DNA of 64,000 nucleotides from Heligmosomoides polygyrus polygyrus (lineage: Eukaryota > Nematoda > Chromadorea > Rhabditida > Heligmosomidae). Under the pieces are notes generated by a model. That model worked only from the letters and a program-made list of their open reading frames with translations, ran no database searches and was not told where the DNA came from. Made by a program: the position numbers and the translations under genes. Positions 39,820-49,719 of this stretch are shown piece after piece (position 1 is the first letter of the stretch; the number at the start of each line of letters is the position of its first letter). The stretch is from assembly GCA_947396885.1 (NCBI GenBank), contig OX377204.1:96420728-96484727 (forward strand). Direction: 5' to 3'.

Positions 39820-39972
39820 GGTGAGATTACCTGTACCACCTGCCGGCCTTTTGATCATCGAGTTGCGAGAGCGGGCGTCAGCAGCGTCTCCGTTCGTCCC
39901 TGTCGCGTGCCAAAGTACTCCAATGGTCCTTTTCACTCGAGGGACAGGAAGAGCGTCCTATCGGTCGTTGAG
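39820..39972 (-). mobile_element. Diverged LINE 3' fragment
   Basis: On the minus strand it ends with a degenerate tail (CAGGTGGTACAGGTAATC) and matches the 3' end of the CAGGTGATA-tailed LINE (GGGACGAACGGAGACGCTG) with substitutions. It lies about 45 bases beyond the mdt-6 poly(A) signal. Confidence 0.6.
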
Positions 39973-40062
39973 ACACGAAGAAGTCCAACCTGGTGATGTG
40001 AGCGTTGATTGGCTATGGCTACGGCTACGGTTGCATCGTGGGAGAGTCTAGTCACAGCCTAA

Positions 40063-40390
40063 GCTCGTGTTTATACTTCGACGTCAAGTGACGCGACGCC
40101 ACGTATTGTGGCCATATTGACTGAGCGACGCAATCGATCAATTTGGCCACTTTACATGCCGTCGCGTCGCTCGGCGTTGGAAGTATAAACTGAGCCTAAG
40201 GGCCCGTTTATACTTCGAAGTCGAGTGACGCGACATGATCGATAACGGTAAAGAGCAGCTTATGGTGGGCTTTGGCCCGTTTATACTTCCTACGCGACGG
40301 CATGTATAGTGGCCAAATTGATCGATCGAGCAACGCGATCGATCAATTTGGCCACTCTACATGCCATCGCGTCGGAAGTATAAACGAGCC
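40063..40390. mobile_element. Cluster of GTTTATACTTC hairpin MITEs
   Basis: 40063-40196 is a complete copy (GCTCGTGTTTATACTTCG ... AAGTATAAACTGAGCC) with TAA on both sides. A second, interrupted copy starts at 40200. 40274-40390 is a third copy (GGCCCGTTTATACTTCC ... AAGTATAAACGAGCC) inserted between the halves of a longer hairpin (GATAACGGTAAAGAGCAGC / GCTGTTCTTTATCGTC). Confidence 0.7.
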
Positions 40391-40825
40391 TAAGACTACC
40401 ATAAGCTGTTCTTTATCGTCATCAATCATACTTATTCACAACTGCTTCCGCAGCAGTTCGATGTATAGTGGTCTCGTGAACAACGGGGAGGGGTTCCCTT
40501 CCCATGTTTTCCCCGCTTCATTTCGATGAACAATTGCCTCTAATCGCCTTATCGATAACATTCCAGTGACCACGACGGAATTTTCGTTGAAATGGTAGCG
40601 AAATGTTTTCACGGATTGGTGGGGATGAAACCCATTCGGGGAATGAATGATCGAGTAGGAAAAACTGGTTATGGGTAAGCAGTTGAAAAAAATGCGGTAG
40701 TTCGCGCCCTCATCAATGAAGTGCGATGCTCAAAAATCCCAGTTAAATGCGGATTTGTTGCGATTTAGCTCAGCTTTGGGGTGCTGATCACGAATCTAGC
40801 ATTTATTATTCGTATTACGCTGGAG

Positions 40826-41120
40826 CGGGCGCGTGTAGCGCATTCGGAGGAGGCGCGACTGTCGCGTGCACCCGATACCAGGTTCCTGGTTCGGATTTCC
40901 CGCCCAGGCCAACCAAGCCTTCCATCCCTCCGGGGTCGGTGAATTGGTACCAGACTTGTCTGGGAAGGATAAAGCGCTGACTTGTTCATCGGCTGGCCAC
41001 CGCAAGTCATTGTATGGCCAAATACGCATTCATGTCGCCTCCACGACATCCCGTAGAAGTAGAATGCGCTGGCGCATCCCAGAAGGGATTGAGTAACGCC
41101 GTCCTTTATCCTTTATCCTT
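40826..41120 (+). mobile_element. tRNA-headed SINE with 12-bp target duplication
   Basis: ATTACGCTGGAG occurs at 40814-40825 and 41121-41132. The head has GTGTAGCGCATTCGGAGGAGG and GGTTCGGATTTCCC, and the tail has (TTTATCC)n. It is 295 bp long. Confidence 0.88.
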
Positions 41121-41164
41121 ATTACGCTGGAGTACGGTAGGTCACCGTAGGTACGGGTGACTAA

Positions 41165-41309
41165 GCCCTAGTTTACACTTGCGCCGCCACGCGGCGCGGC
41201 ATCACGGTCGCCATAGATATCGATTTTTCGCGCCGCCCCGTCGATATCTATTCCGACCATGGTGCCACGCCGCGCAGCGGCGCAAGTATAAACTAGTATA
41301 AACTAGGGC
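41165..41309. mobile_element. Hairpin MITE, ATCGATATC family
   Basis: It starts GCCCTAGTTTACACTTGCG and ends AGTATAAACTAGGGC, with TAA at 41162-41164 and 41310-41312. The last 11 bases of the right end (TATAAACTAG) are duplicated. Confidence 0.75.
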
Positions 41310-41470
41310 TAAGGTCATGGTCACCGATTTCGCCCAAACCCCCGCGTAATGCGAAAAATGAACGTCAGATTCGTTCAGCACTCCAAACACCCTCCCCCTG
41401 GACGAGGTTTGGGCGAAAAATTTTTGCGTCTCCTCGACCTTGGGAGTCGTGAAAGTGGGGGGGGGGAGCC

Positions 41471-43610
41471 CGGTTTTCACACCGGAGAGGTCTCCGCCCG
41501 CAGAGTCCCCGCCTCCGCCCCCTTTTGCCCCGCCCATTTGGATCAGTTGACGGCGCACACTGCCTGTATTAATTAGACGTCGCAAAGTGGAACATTTCTC
41601 TTCTCCCTGCAACTAATGCTGCCGCAAGATTAATGAGCTCTGCAGCTACTACTACGACTACTATCCTGCTATTATATTACCTCGACTACTAATGCAACGC
41701 CATTGTGAGCGTATGAAAAACGGTAAGTTAGAAAACGCTTTCTAAAAGTAACATGTCCTGGTTGTGAACGCTTTCATAATCGCTTCTCCATATCCACTGC
41801 ATTCGTTTGCTATTTCACTGAGGATTCTGTGCATATTTGACTGCACAGATCTTTTTTGATAAGCAAAACGATGCAGAAGTATTTGTCTTATGAAGAGATC
41901 CACTACCTTGGTACCCATTTATTCTAGTTTCACCTTTTAATTTGAGCTGTGATATTTTTTAAAGCAGCAGTGCCAAGTTCAAACCTAGAGAGGAGATCCA
42001 TACCGGATGTCTTACTAAACTCTAAGCCCTACCCTGAAAGCAGCGAACTATATTCCTCTGCATTTCTAATTTAGGTGTGAACGTGCTTAACGTTCTTATT
42101 TTAGAAGTTTTTTGACTCTTGGCGTTCTGATCATTTGGCAGGGTGCCCCTCCCCTCCACTCTAGAGTTGCTCACAGTGCCATATTGATCCCTCATTTAGA
42201 CATTGGTCCCTGGATTGGAGTAATTGCTCGCTGGTCCTGTGCGTTCATCAGACCTGTGTCGTGACCTGTGCCGCTCCTCGCACCTTTTACGGTCCTTCGC
42301 ACCTACCATTGGCTGCCCTCAAGAGATGCTGTAGGCGCCTCTTGGCAGACGTAAGAGGCGCCAAATGCTAGGAATCAAAGTACTGATCTTCGAAGAGGCC
42401 CACGGTTGGAAGAAGTCCAAATAACTTGTTTAAGTAGAGCACAATTAATCAGGGATAGGGTAATATGTGCTCAATTTTGTGCGCTGACTCCTTCGGTATC
42501 CTGCGAGACTCGACCTTTCGTTTCCTTCAACAGAAAAGGGAATTTCGAACAACGCGCCTCAGCTCACAACAAATAGATAAAATAATCCGTTTGCCAGGCA
42601 TTTAACAGTGGAGTAGACTTCGGATTGCGTTGGTTTATCCGCTATATGACATGTGATGAAGTTAAGCGGTACCTTAACAGACCTTTTAAAGAGTAAGCGA
42701 CTCCCTCTACCAATCCTTAGGTTTTAGGTAGTAATGTGGGGGCTAGTTGGTCGATACCCTGAGACTTGACCTTTTGTCTGCTTCAACAGAAAGTCTTTCG
42801 GACAAAGATCCCCACCCAGAACTGCGACAGGGCCTGCGATGAAGCTAAAATATATTAGCAATCATTTTCAAAAGTAAACGGTTCGGCTGCTTCAACAGAA
42901 ATTGTTTTCCGAACAACACTTCCCGCCCCATAGGACGCGACAGGGCCTATGGTGAAGTTAAATGATAATTCGACGATGTTAAAGAGTAAACGACTTCCTC
43001 TAACAATTCAGCGACCTAGCGGCTGCAAAACGACTTATCCGCTCTCTATCATATGTAGCGATTTATTCTCCGAAGTATCCATTCTTTACGTGACGAGGAG
43101 CAGATTGTGAGAGTCTCTATCCGAGCTGCTTAATTTGCAGAAACACAAATAAAATCAATCGGTATTGGTCGACCGGTCGACATCTTTTGCTGTGGGACAA
43201 CTGTAATACTCCTCCGATTCTGTAGTCATTCTACCTTCCACTCTCCCATCCCCCCCCCCAATACCAGCTCACCGATGTACCGGCAGAGAAACGAAGTGAG
43301 AGTCAAGCACGCGCACGCTCGTTCCAAGAAGCTAAAAGGCCTTTTGAAAATCCAACGCATGCTGTGCAAAGTCTGATCTGTGGCACGTCATCTGGATCTG
43401 AACGCACGTTATCCGACGTCTGTGTTCCGTCTTCTAAATCCGAACACATGTTTCATAACGTCTGTGACACATTTGTGGAGTCCCGACGCACGTTTCACAA
43501 CGTTGCCACAACGTCTATGATAGGTCTTCTGCACCCCGACACACGTGGCACGACTTCAGTGACACGTCTTCTGCATCCCGGCACACGTGCCTCGACGTCC
43601 GACTCACGTT
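41471..43610. other. No gene seen; several degenerate repeats
   Basis: 42480-43080 holds about three spaced units (CGACCTTTCGTTTCCTTCAACAG and TTTTGTCTGCTTCAACAG, then CGACAGGGCCT and ATGAAGTTAAA). 43360-43600 repeats a CGTCTTCTGCATCCCG / CACACGTGGCACGAC motif family. 41980-42070 resembles 27640-27820 and has a B-box-like GGTTTGAACTTGG on the minus strand. No convincing exon was found. Confidence 0.45.
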
Positions 43611-43614
43611 GGAC

Positions 43615-44915
43615 GATCACCTGTATCACCTGTCGTCCCGTTGATCATCGAATTGCTCGAGCGGGCGCCAGCAGCGTCTCCATTCGTCGCTGTCGCGTGC
43701 CAGAGTGCTCCAATGGATCCTCCTCGCTCGAGGGACACGAAGAGCGTCATAGCGGTCGTTCAGGGCTTTCAGGAAGAAGTCCGACCAACGCGTTGGTGGG
43801 CGTCCTGGTGTTCTCTTGACATCCCGCGGAATCCAGTCGGTGACGGCTCTCGTGCAGCGGGTGTCTGCGAAACGCATTACATGGCCGGCCCACCTAATTT
43901 TCGACAACTTGGCCTACGCGACAGCGTCTCTGATCTTCGAACGTCGGCGAAGCTCGGAACTCCGGAGGCCTTCTCTCACTTGCGTGAGTCGTGTCACTCC
44001 GAGCATCGTCCTCTCGATTCCACGCTGCGCGACGCTGATCGTGTGTTCATCCTGCTTTCGTATAGCCCAGGTCTCTGAGGCGTATGTTAGAGCAGGAAGA
44101 ACAGTGGAGTCAAATAGGTGGGCACGGAGTCGGACGTTCTTCGTCTTCTTCGCGACTTCTTCGACGCTCTTGAAAGCTCCCCAAGCCGCTCGTTTCCTCC
44201 TGCTCAGCTCTGGTGCTAGGTCGTTGGCCATGTTGACTTCGCGACCCAGATACACATAGCTGGAGCATTCGGAGATGTTCGTTCCGTTGAGCGAGAATGG
44301 GGCATCAGAAACTTGTCCGTTCCTCATGAACATCGTCTTCGTAAGATTCAGCTGCAGTCCAACGTTCCTACATAGACGATCGAAGTCGACCAACATTCGC
44401 TCCGCCTGATTGGTGCTCCTTGTTATGAGCAGATATCGTCAGCGAAGCGTAGATGACGCAACTGCCGGCCGTCGACCTTCACTCCCGTGTCTTCCCATTC
44501 TAGTTCGTGCATGACGTTTTCGAGAGTGGCGCTGAAGAGCCTCGGAAATATGGTATTCCTTTGCCGAGCCCCTCTTTTCACGTCGATGACGACGTCGTTG
44601 TAGAATGGAGAGACCTTGGTCGTGAGTCCACTGTACAGCTCTCGAAGGACTCTGATGTACTGAGTAGGAACGCCCTGAGTGTGCAGGGCTTCGAGGACCG
44701 CTTCAGTCTCGACGGAGTCGAATGCCTTCTTAAGGTCGATGAACGTAAGGCAAAGCGGCATCTTGTACTCTCGTGACACTCCGATGAGCTTCGTAATGGT
44801 GTGTATGTGGTCGATCGTATCCAGCGTTCTGCTGATCCTATTCAGGATGACTCGAGTGAACAGCTTGTAGACTACGGGCACAGGCAGACCGGACGATAGT
44901 TGCCAATGTCGTGCA
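43615..44915 (-). mobile_element. LINE fragment with partial RT domain
   Basis: The minus strand encodes the RT palm (CLTFIDLKKAFDSVETEAVL, LRFADDI), the post-RT region ([20 protein letters not shown]) and the basic C-terminus, ending in the CAGGTGATACAGGTGAT tail. The frames are split near 44400 and elsewhere. Its 5' end is cut inside the RT domain, where it abuts the 173-bp satellite. Confidence 0.85.
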
Positions 44916-46345
44916 CCGACCAAATAGTCCTCCAGAACGCTGCGTCAGACCAAAGGACTGATGGAGTGTTCGTTTACTCTTCAGGAGTCGGTTAAGGTAT
45001 CGCTTAAGTTTCCGTCTCGGTGTCGTGGGGGTGGGTCTTGTTCGGAAAACTCTCAATCGAAGCAAACTAAATATCGAGTCGCAGGAAACCGACCAAATAG
45101 TCCTCCAGAACATTGCGTCAGACCAAAGGACTGATGGAGTGTTCGACGACTCTTCAGGAGTCGTTTAAGGTATCGCTTAAGTTTCCGTCTCGGTGTCGTG
45201 GGGGTGGGTCTTGTTCGGAAAACTCTCAATCGAAGCAAACTAAATATCGAGTCGCAGGAAACCGACCAAATAGTCCTCCAGCACACTGCGTCAGACCAAA
45301 GGACTGATGGAGTGTTCGACGACTCTTCAGGAGTCGGTTAAGGTATCGCTTAAGTTTCCGTCTCGGTGTCGTGGGGGTGGGTCTTGTTCGGAAAACTCTC
45401 AGTCGAAGCAAACTAAATATCGAGTCGCAGGAAACCGACCAAATAGTCCTCCAGAACACTGCGTCAGACCAAAGGACTAATGGAGTGTTCGACGACTCTT
45501 CAGGAGTCGGTTAAGGTATCGCTTAAGTTTCCGTCTCGGTGTCGTGGGGGTGGGTCTTGTTCGGAAAACTCTCAGTCGAAGCAAACTAAATATCGAGTCG
45601 CAGGAAACCGACCAAATAGTCCTCCAGAACACTGCGTCAGACCAAAGGACTGATGGAGTGTTCGACGACTCTTCAGGAGTCGGTTAAGGTATCGCTTAAG
45701 TTTCCGTCTCAGTGTCGTGGGGGTGGGTCTTGTTCGGAAAACTCTCAGTCGAAGCAAACTAAATATCGAGTCGCAGGAAACCGACCAAATAGTCCTCCAG
45801 AACACTGCGTCAGACCAAAGGACTGATGGAGTGTTCGATTACTCTTCAGGAGTCGGTTAAGGTATCGCTTAAGTTTCCGTCTCAGTGTCGTGGGGGTGGG
45901 TCTTGTTCGGAAAACTCTCAGTCGAAGCAAACTAAATATCGAGTCGCAGGAAACCGACCAAATAGTCCTCCAGCACACTGCGTCAGACCAAAGGACTGAT
46001 GGAGTGTTCGTTTACTCTTCAGGAGTCGGTTAAGGTATCGCTTAAGTTTCCGTCTCGGTGTCGTGGGGGTGGGTCTTGTTCGGAAAACTCTCAGTCGAAG
46101 CAAACTAAATATCGAGTCGCAGGAAACCGACCAAATAGTCCTCCAGAACACTGCGTCAGACCAAAGGACTGATGGAGTGTTCGTTTACTCTTCAGGAGTC
46201 GGTTAAGGTATCGCTTAAGTTTCCGTCTCGGTGTCGTGGGGGTGGGTCTTGTTCGGAAAACTCTCAGTCGAAGCAAACTAAATATCGAGTCGCAGGAAAC
46301 CGACCAAATAGTCCTCCAGAACACTGCGTCAGACCAAAGGACTGG
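44916..46345 (+). repeat. 173-bp tandem satellite, about 8.3 copies
   Basis: Successive units begin CCGACCAAATAGTCCTCCAG at 44916, 45089, 45262 and so on every 173 bp, and most differ by only a few bases. Each unit has a perfect small hairpin (CGACTC TTCAG GAGTCG) in the copies that keep it. The repeated 77-codon minus-strand frames come from the period and are not genes. Confidence 0.95.
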
Positions 46346-46664
46346 TAGAGGGTTGGTTTACTCTTCGGAATCCTGACTATAATGCGCTCAGAAGCTATTA
46401 TTTGGTAGTAGCACGCTCCGTCAGCTTAGGATCCTACCGTTACCCCTAATATACCACTCGATAACTTTCCACTCAATACCATCTTCTCTGGCAAATACAG
46501 ATGTGATAATCTAGCATCCGCCATCAGCGCCGGTAATCCCGCCTCAGCCCTAGTTCCTGTGCACTCGGACAACTGGTCCTCAATAAGCGGTGGGCGCGCC
46601 CCTTGCCCCGCCCCTTCGTATGGGCGGTGTGAAGAACACTGTTCCGCCGTGAAAGTGCAATAGT

Positions 46665-46825
46665 GTCGATGACTCATTCAACAAACGCTGCGTGTGATGA
46701 CGCAGCCCTTCGAAAAACTCCACACGCGATTGTGCAATCTTTCACAAGTCGGTCGATGGCGTTCGAAACGACGGGCTACTTAAGCGCCTCGCCGCCGGCT
46801 CCGCACTCACTTCGTCCTCGACATC
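46665..46825 (+). promoter_or_regulatory. Promoter of PB1-like gene 1
   Basis: This region is conserved in front of all three paralogues. It has an inverted repeat GCTGCGT-N6-ACGCAGC (46687-46706) enclosing TGATGACGCA, and a palindromic ATTGTGCAAT (46729-46738) that resembles bZIP/C-EBP sites. Then come TCACAAGTCGGTCGA, a TTAA-containing CTACTTAAGC about 45 bases before the ATG that may act as a TATA box, and CACTTCGTCCTCGACATC up to the start. Function is inferred from conservation only. Confidence 0.5.
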
Positions 46826-47362
46826 ATGACCGATGAATCCGCTCCCGAAACCAAGAACGTCATGTTCAGAATCCGCATGACTCGCCCGCCCGAATTCACA
46901 ATCACCTACAAGGACAAGGACGACCTGTTCGAAGCGTTCAAGAAGAACATGGCTGCGCTCGGCGTTTCGGTGAACAAAGTGCTCTGGATAGACGAAGAAC
47001 GCGAACTCATTCGAATGAACAACGCTGACGCCGTTATGAAGGCTACCGAGGACTGCTGCCTCCCTCAAAAGCTGCACGTCATCGACGACGCCGACAAGCA
47101 GCAGTCATCTTCATCCTGCTGCGACGAGTTCGCTGATCATCGACGAGGATGCTGCTCGACGGACCACAATCCTGCCGGACATCCCCATCCGAGCGACCAT
47201 TCCAGGGGTCACCGTAGACTCTCAGGACGATCTCCACCCCACCATCACCACCACCGACACCGCCATCAGAATCCAGTACCTGCGTGTGTGCCTTGCTCCT
47301 GTTCGACCTGGTGTCCTACGATGGTAACTGGCTGCGGCTGCGGCTGTTCCCATAGCTACTGA
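46826..47362 (+). CDS. PB1-like protein with His/Cys-rich tail, paralogue 1
   Basis: Intronless, 178 residues. Residues 12-86 resemble a PB1 protein-interaction domain: FTITYKDKDDLFEAFKK, then WIDEERELIRMNNADAVMKA, which matches the acidic OPCA-type loop, then KLHVIDD. Residues 93-130 are Ser/Cys/His-rich, 139-148 are mostly His and Arg, and the end is Cys-rich (CVPCSCSTWCP, GCGCGCSHSY), so metal binding is possible. No signal peptide or membrane segment. PB1 domains usually build homo- or hetero-oligomers; a partner is unknown. The 3' part is also open in another frame. The 3' UTR is shared with paralogue 2 and interrupted by a hairpin element. The PB1 call is by pattern and should be tested with a profile. 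Confidence 0.68.
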   Translation: MTDESAPETKNVMFRIRMTRPPEFTITYKDKDDLFEAFKKNMAALGVSVNKVLWIDEERELIRMNNADAVMKATEDCCLPQKLHVIDDADKQQSSSSCCDEFADHRRGCCSTDHNPAGHPHPSDHSRGHRRLSGRSPPHHHHHRHRHQNPVPACVPCSCSTWCPTMVTGCGCGCSHSY

Positions 47363-47509
47363 GATTTGAGTAGGTCCGTTCTTAATCTCCTAGTCCGGTT
47401 TAAATGCAATTAAGTTGGATGAGGCGTGCTTGCATGAGTGATAGTCAGTTTCGTAAAAGAAGTATTCGTGAGTTTCGTATGCTGTGTCTCTTTGCCTTGC
47501 CCCATCCAA

Positions 47510-48060
47510 CTTGGGGTCGGATTCATCAACGCTTATACCCTTGGGTATGCGGGATATAGGGGTAGATGTACCCACGATGAGGCATTCATGGTAAACCTTA
47601 CCCGCCACACCGTGGGCATATCAGTCGGTATCTATACCGAGCTCGTCCTGGGTATATCCTCATACCCGCAACAATTCTGCGCCCCATTGACAAAATGGCG
47701 CTCCAGTGAGATCAGCTGTTCTCGCGAAAGGCTTCGGGCCTGTTCATACATCGCGACAAGAGCGACAAGAGCGACTGAGGCGACGGATGTAGTGTGGTGT
47801 ACGTAAATAACTACGCATTTCACACTACATTCGTCGCCGACAGAGTGTGGTGTACGCAATTATTTACGTACACCACACCACGTCCGTCGGCCCAATCGCT
47901 TTTGTCGCTCTTGTCGCGAAGTATGAACGGGCCCTTAGTTCCATCCTGCCCTTTATTCCTTTCATGAACACGAATCGTACCCGCTAACCACTACGGGTAG
48001 TGGGTACGACTCCATTACGGTATCTCTACCTAAACCCACTGCTTGATGAATTCGGCCCTG
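47510..48060. mobile_element. GGATTCATCAA-family element in the 3' flank of paralogue 1
   Basis: GGGGTCGGATTCATCAACGC is mirrored by TTGATGAATTCGGCCC at the right. Within it, 47736-47934 is another palindromic MITE (GGGCCTGTTCATACATCGCG ... CGCGAAGTATGAACGGGCC). The same outer element is in the 3' flank of paralogue 2 at 55973. Confidence 0.7.
47736..47934. mobile_element. Hairpin MITE, GCGACAAGAGCGAC family
   Basis: The inverted arms are TCGCGACAAGAGCGACAAG and CTTTTGTCGCTCTTGTCGCGA, with an inner GTGTGGTGTACG palindrome. TTA follows at 47935. Confidence 0.75.
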
Positions 48061-48224
48061 GAACTGCGTCTGATTCTTGTATCCCATGTCACATTGTACT
48101 GTTTGCATTATTATCACACAGGAACATTGTGAATTTGTGTTCTGTGAAGCAATACGATAATACATAGCAATGAATACATTTTTTCTAAAAAATGAACAAA
48201 TAAAAACTTCGAAAATTAAGTTAA

Positions 48225-48425
48225 TGGTTGTTCCTTCATCGTTAAACGGCTACTACTAGCTCAAAGTGAATTTGAAGAAAGTCAGTTTCAGGAACAGCGG
48301 TCGAGTCAACACGTCTGCGGTGTAGTATTAGGATGGTGCAAAAATAATGTCCGTTTTGAACCACCAACAACTTTGAAATACTTCTCCTTGCTGCAAAGGA
48401 AAACTTCTCAATCGAAATAACTAGT
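48225..48425 (+). repeat. End of the duplicated PB1-gene unit, copy 1
   Basis: GGTTGTTCCTTCATCGTTAAA, GGTCGAGTCAACACGTCT and CAATCGAAATAACTA recur at 57020-57230, and the first block recurs inverted at 63565-63670. The 3' UTR block before it (TTGTACTGTTTGCATTATTA, AATTTGTGTTCTG) also matches paralogues 2 and 3. Confidence 0.6.
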
Positions 48426-48430
48426 ACTAA

Positions 48431-49173
48431 GGCCCTGTTGATAATTCGCGACAAGAGCAACTCGTCGCGCCTGCAAAACATGCAAATCGATTAAAATCGA
48501 GCGCGTCGCCGAAATGTGTTCATACTCGAGCGCCGGCTCTGTCGCTCCAGTCGCTGTTGTCGTCTGATCATACATGTCGGATCTGAGCACGCGGAGCGCG
48601 CTGCGCTCTCGTCGCCGTGCAAAACATGCAAATTGATTAAAATCGAGCGCGCGTCGCCGAAATGTGTACGTACTCTAGCTTCAGCGCTGTCGCTCCAGTC
48701 GCTCTTGTCGCTTGTTCATACCTCCGCGCGCTGCGCTCTCGTCGCCCGTGCAAAACATGCAAATTGATTAAAATCGAGCGCGCGTCGTCGAAATGTGTAC
48801 GTACTCTAGCTTCAGCGCTGTCGCTCCAGTCGCTCTTGTCGCTTGTTCATACCTCCGCGCGCTGCGCTCTCGTCGCCCGTGCAAAACATGCAAATTGATT
48901 AAAATCGAGCGCGCGTCGCCGAAATGTGTACGTACTCTAGCTTCAGCGCTGTCGCTCCAGTCGCTCTTGTCGCTTGTTCATACCTCCGCGCGCTGCGCTC
49001 TCGTCGCCCGTGCAAAACATGCAAATTGATTAAAATCGAGCGCGCGTCGTCGAAATGTGTTCATACTCTAGCTTCAGCGCTGTCGCTCCAGTCGCTCTTG
49101 TCGCTTGTTCATACCTCCGCGCGCTGCGCTATCGTCGCTCATGTCGCTGCTGTCGCGAAGTATGAACAGGCCC
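48431..49173. mobile_element. Hairpin MITE expanded by 131-bp tandem repeats
   Basis: The ends GGCCCTGTTGATAATTCGCG and CGCGAAGTATGAACAGGCCC are flanked by TAA on both sides, as in the related MITE at 47736. Inside are about four 131-bp units (GCAAAACATGCAAATTGATT, AATCGAGCGCGCGTCG, TGTACGTACTCTAGCTTCAG, CAGTCGCTCTTGTCGCTTG). The repeated plus-strand frames are period artefacts. Confidence 0.85.
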
Positions 49174-49325
49174 TAAGACTCCGTTGGCCTGCCGTCAGAC
49201 AAGGCAGCGCTATACCCTCCCCAGGCAAGTCTGATACCGCTGGAGACACCAAATTTTTACTGGTTGGCTAATACGCTTTTATAAGCTTGTGCTGTGTATC
49301 ATGCACTCTGTTCCATATCGTTCTG

Positions 49326-49482
49326 AGGCCGGATTCATCAACGATTAACCCGTGGGTATAGGGCGTAGAGATACCCACGATGAATCCTGCGTCTCTGACT
49401 CTTGCCTTATCTCTCCATGACTCTTATCTTATCTCTACCCCCGCATACCCACGGGTTTAATTGTTGATGAATCCACCCCCCC
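49326..49482. mobile_element. Hairpin MITE, GGATTCATCAA family
   Basis: GGCCGGATTCATCAACGATT is mirrored by AATTGTTGATGAATCCACCC. The arms contain ACCCGTGGGTATAGG and ATACCCACGGGT. Confidence 0.7.
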
Positions 49483-49549
49483 CCCTGAATTCTATGCAAG
49501 GAGCTGTGACCGACGGACATGGAGCGGGCTGACCCAGAATGGTAAACTG

Positions 49550-49716
49550 GGGCCCGATTCATCAACGACTTACGGCAATTTAACGGAGAAAATACAGCCG
49601 AAATCCCTTATAGCGCGGCTTATCAAGCGATATGGTGGAGCATTTCGCCGCGCTATCAGGGATTTCGGCTACATTTTCTCTGTTAAATCGCTGTAAGTCG
49701 TTGATGAATCCGGCTC
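49550..49716. mobile_element. Hairpin MITE, GGATTCATCAA family
   Basis: GATTCATCAACGACTTACGG is mirrored by CTGTAAGTCGTTGATGAATC. The arms contain TTAACGGAGAAAATACAGCC and GGCTACATTTTCTCTGTTAA. Confidence 0.75.
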
Positions 49717-49719
49717 CTG

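Larger units (their letters stand above)
40740..41470. mobile_element. GATTACGGTAGG-family TIR element carrying two insertions
   Basis: The left half (GGGGTGCTGATCACGAATC) and right half (AACGTCAGATTCG, GAGGTTTGGGCGAAAAATTT) are inverted. A SINE (40826-41120) and a hairpin MITE (41165-41309) sit inside, each with its own target duplication. Confidence 0.65.

Noticed and set aside
45053..46324. A row of identical 77-codon minus-strand ORFs, possibly a gene array
   Set aside because: They recur every 173 bp because of the satellite. The period is not a multiple of three, and there is no promoter or domain.
44916..46345. CRISPR-like array
   Set aside because: The units are contiguous 173-bp satellite copies with no unique spacers, in a eukaryotic context.
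48516..49271. Repeated plus-strand ORFs with SLQSLLSLVHTSARCAL
   Set aside because: Products of the 131-bp tandem units inside a MITE.
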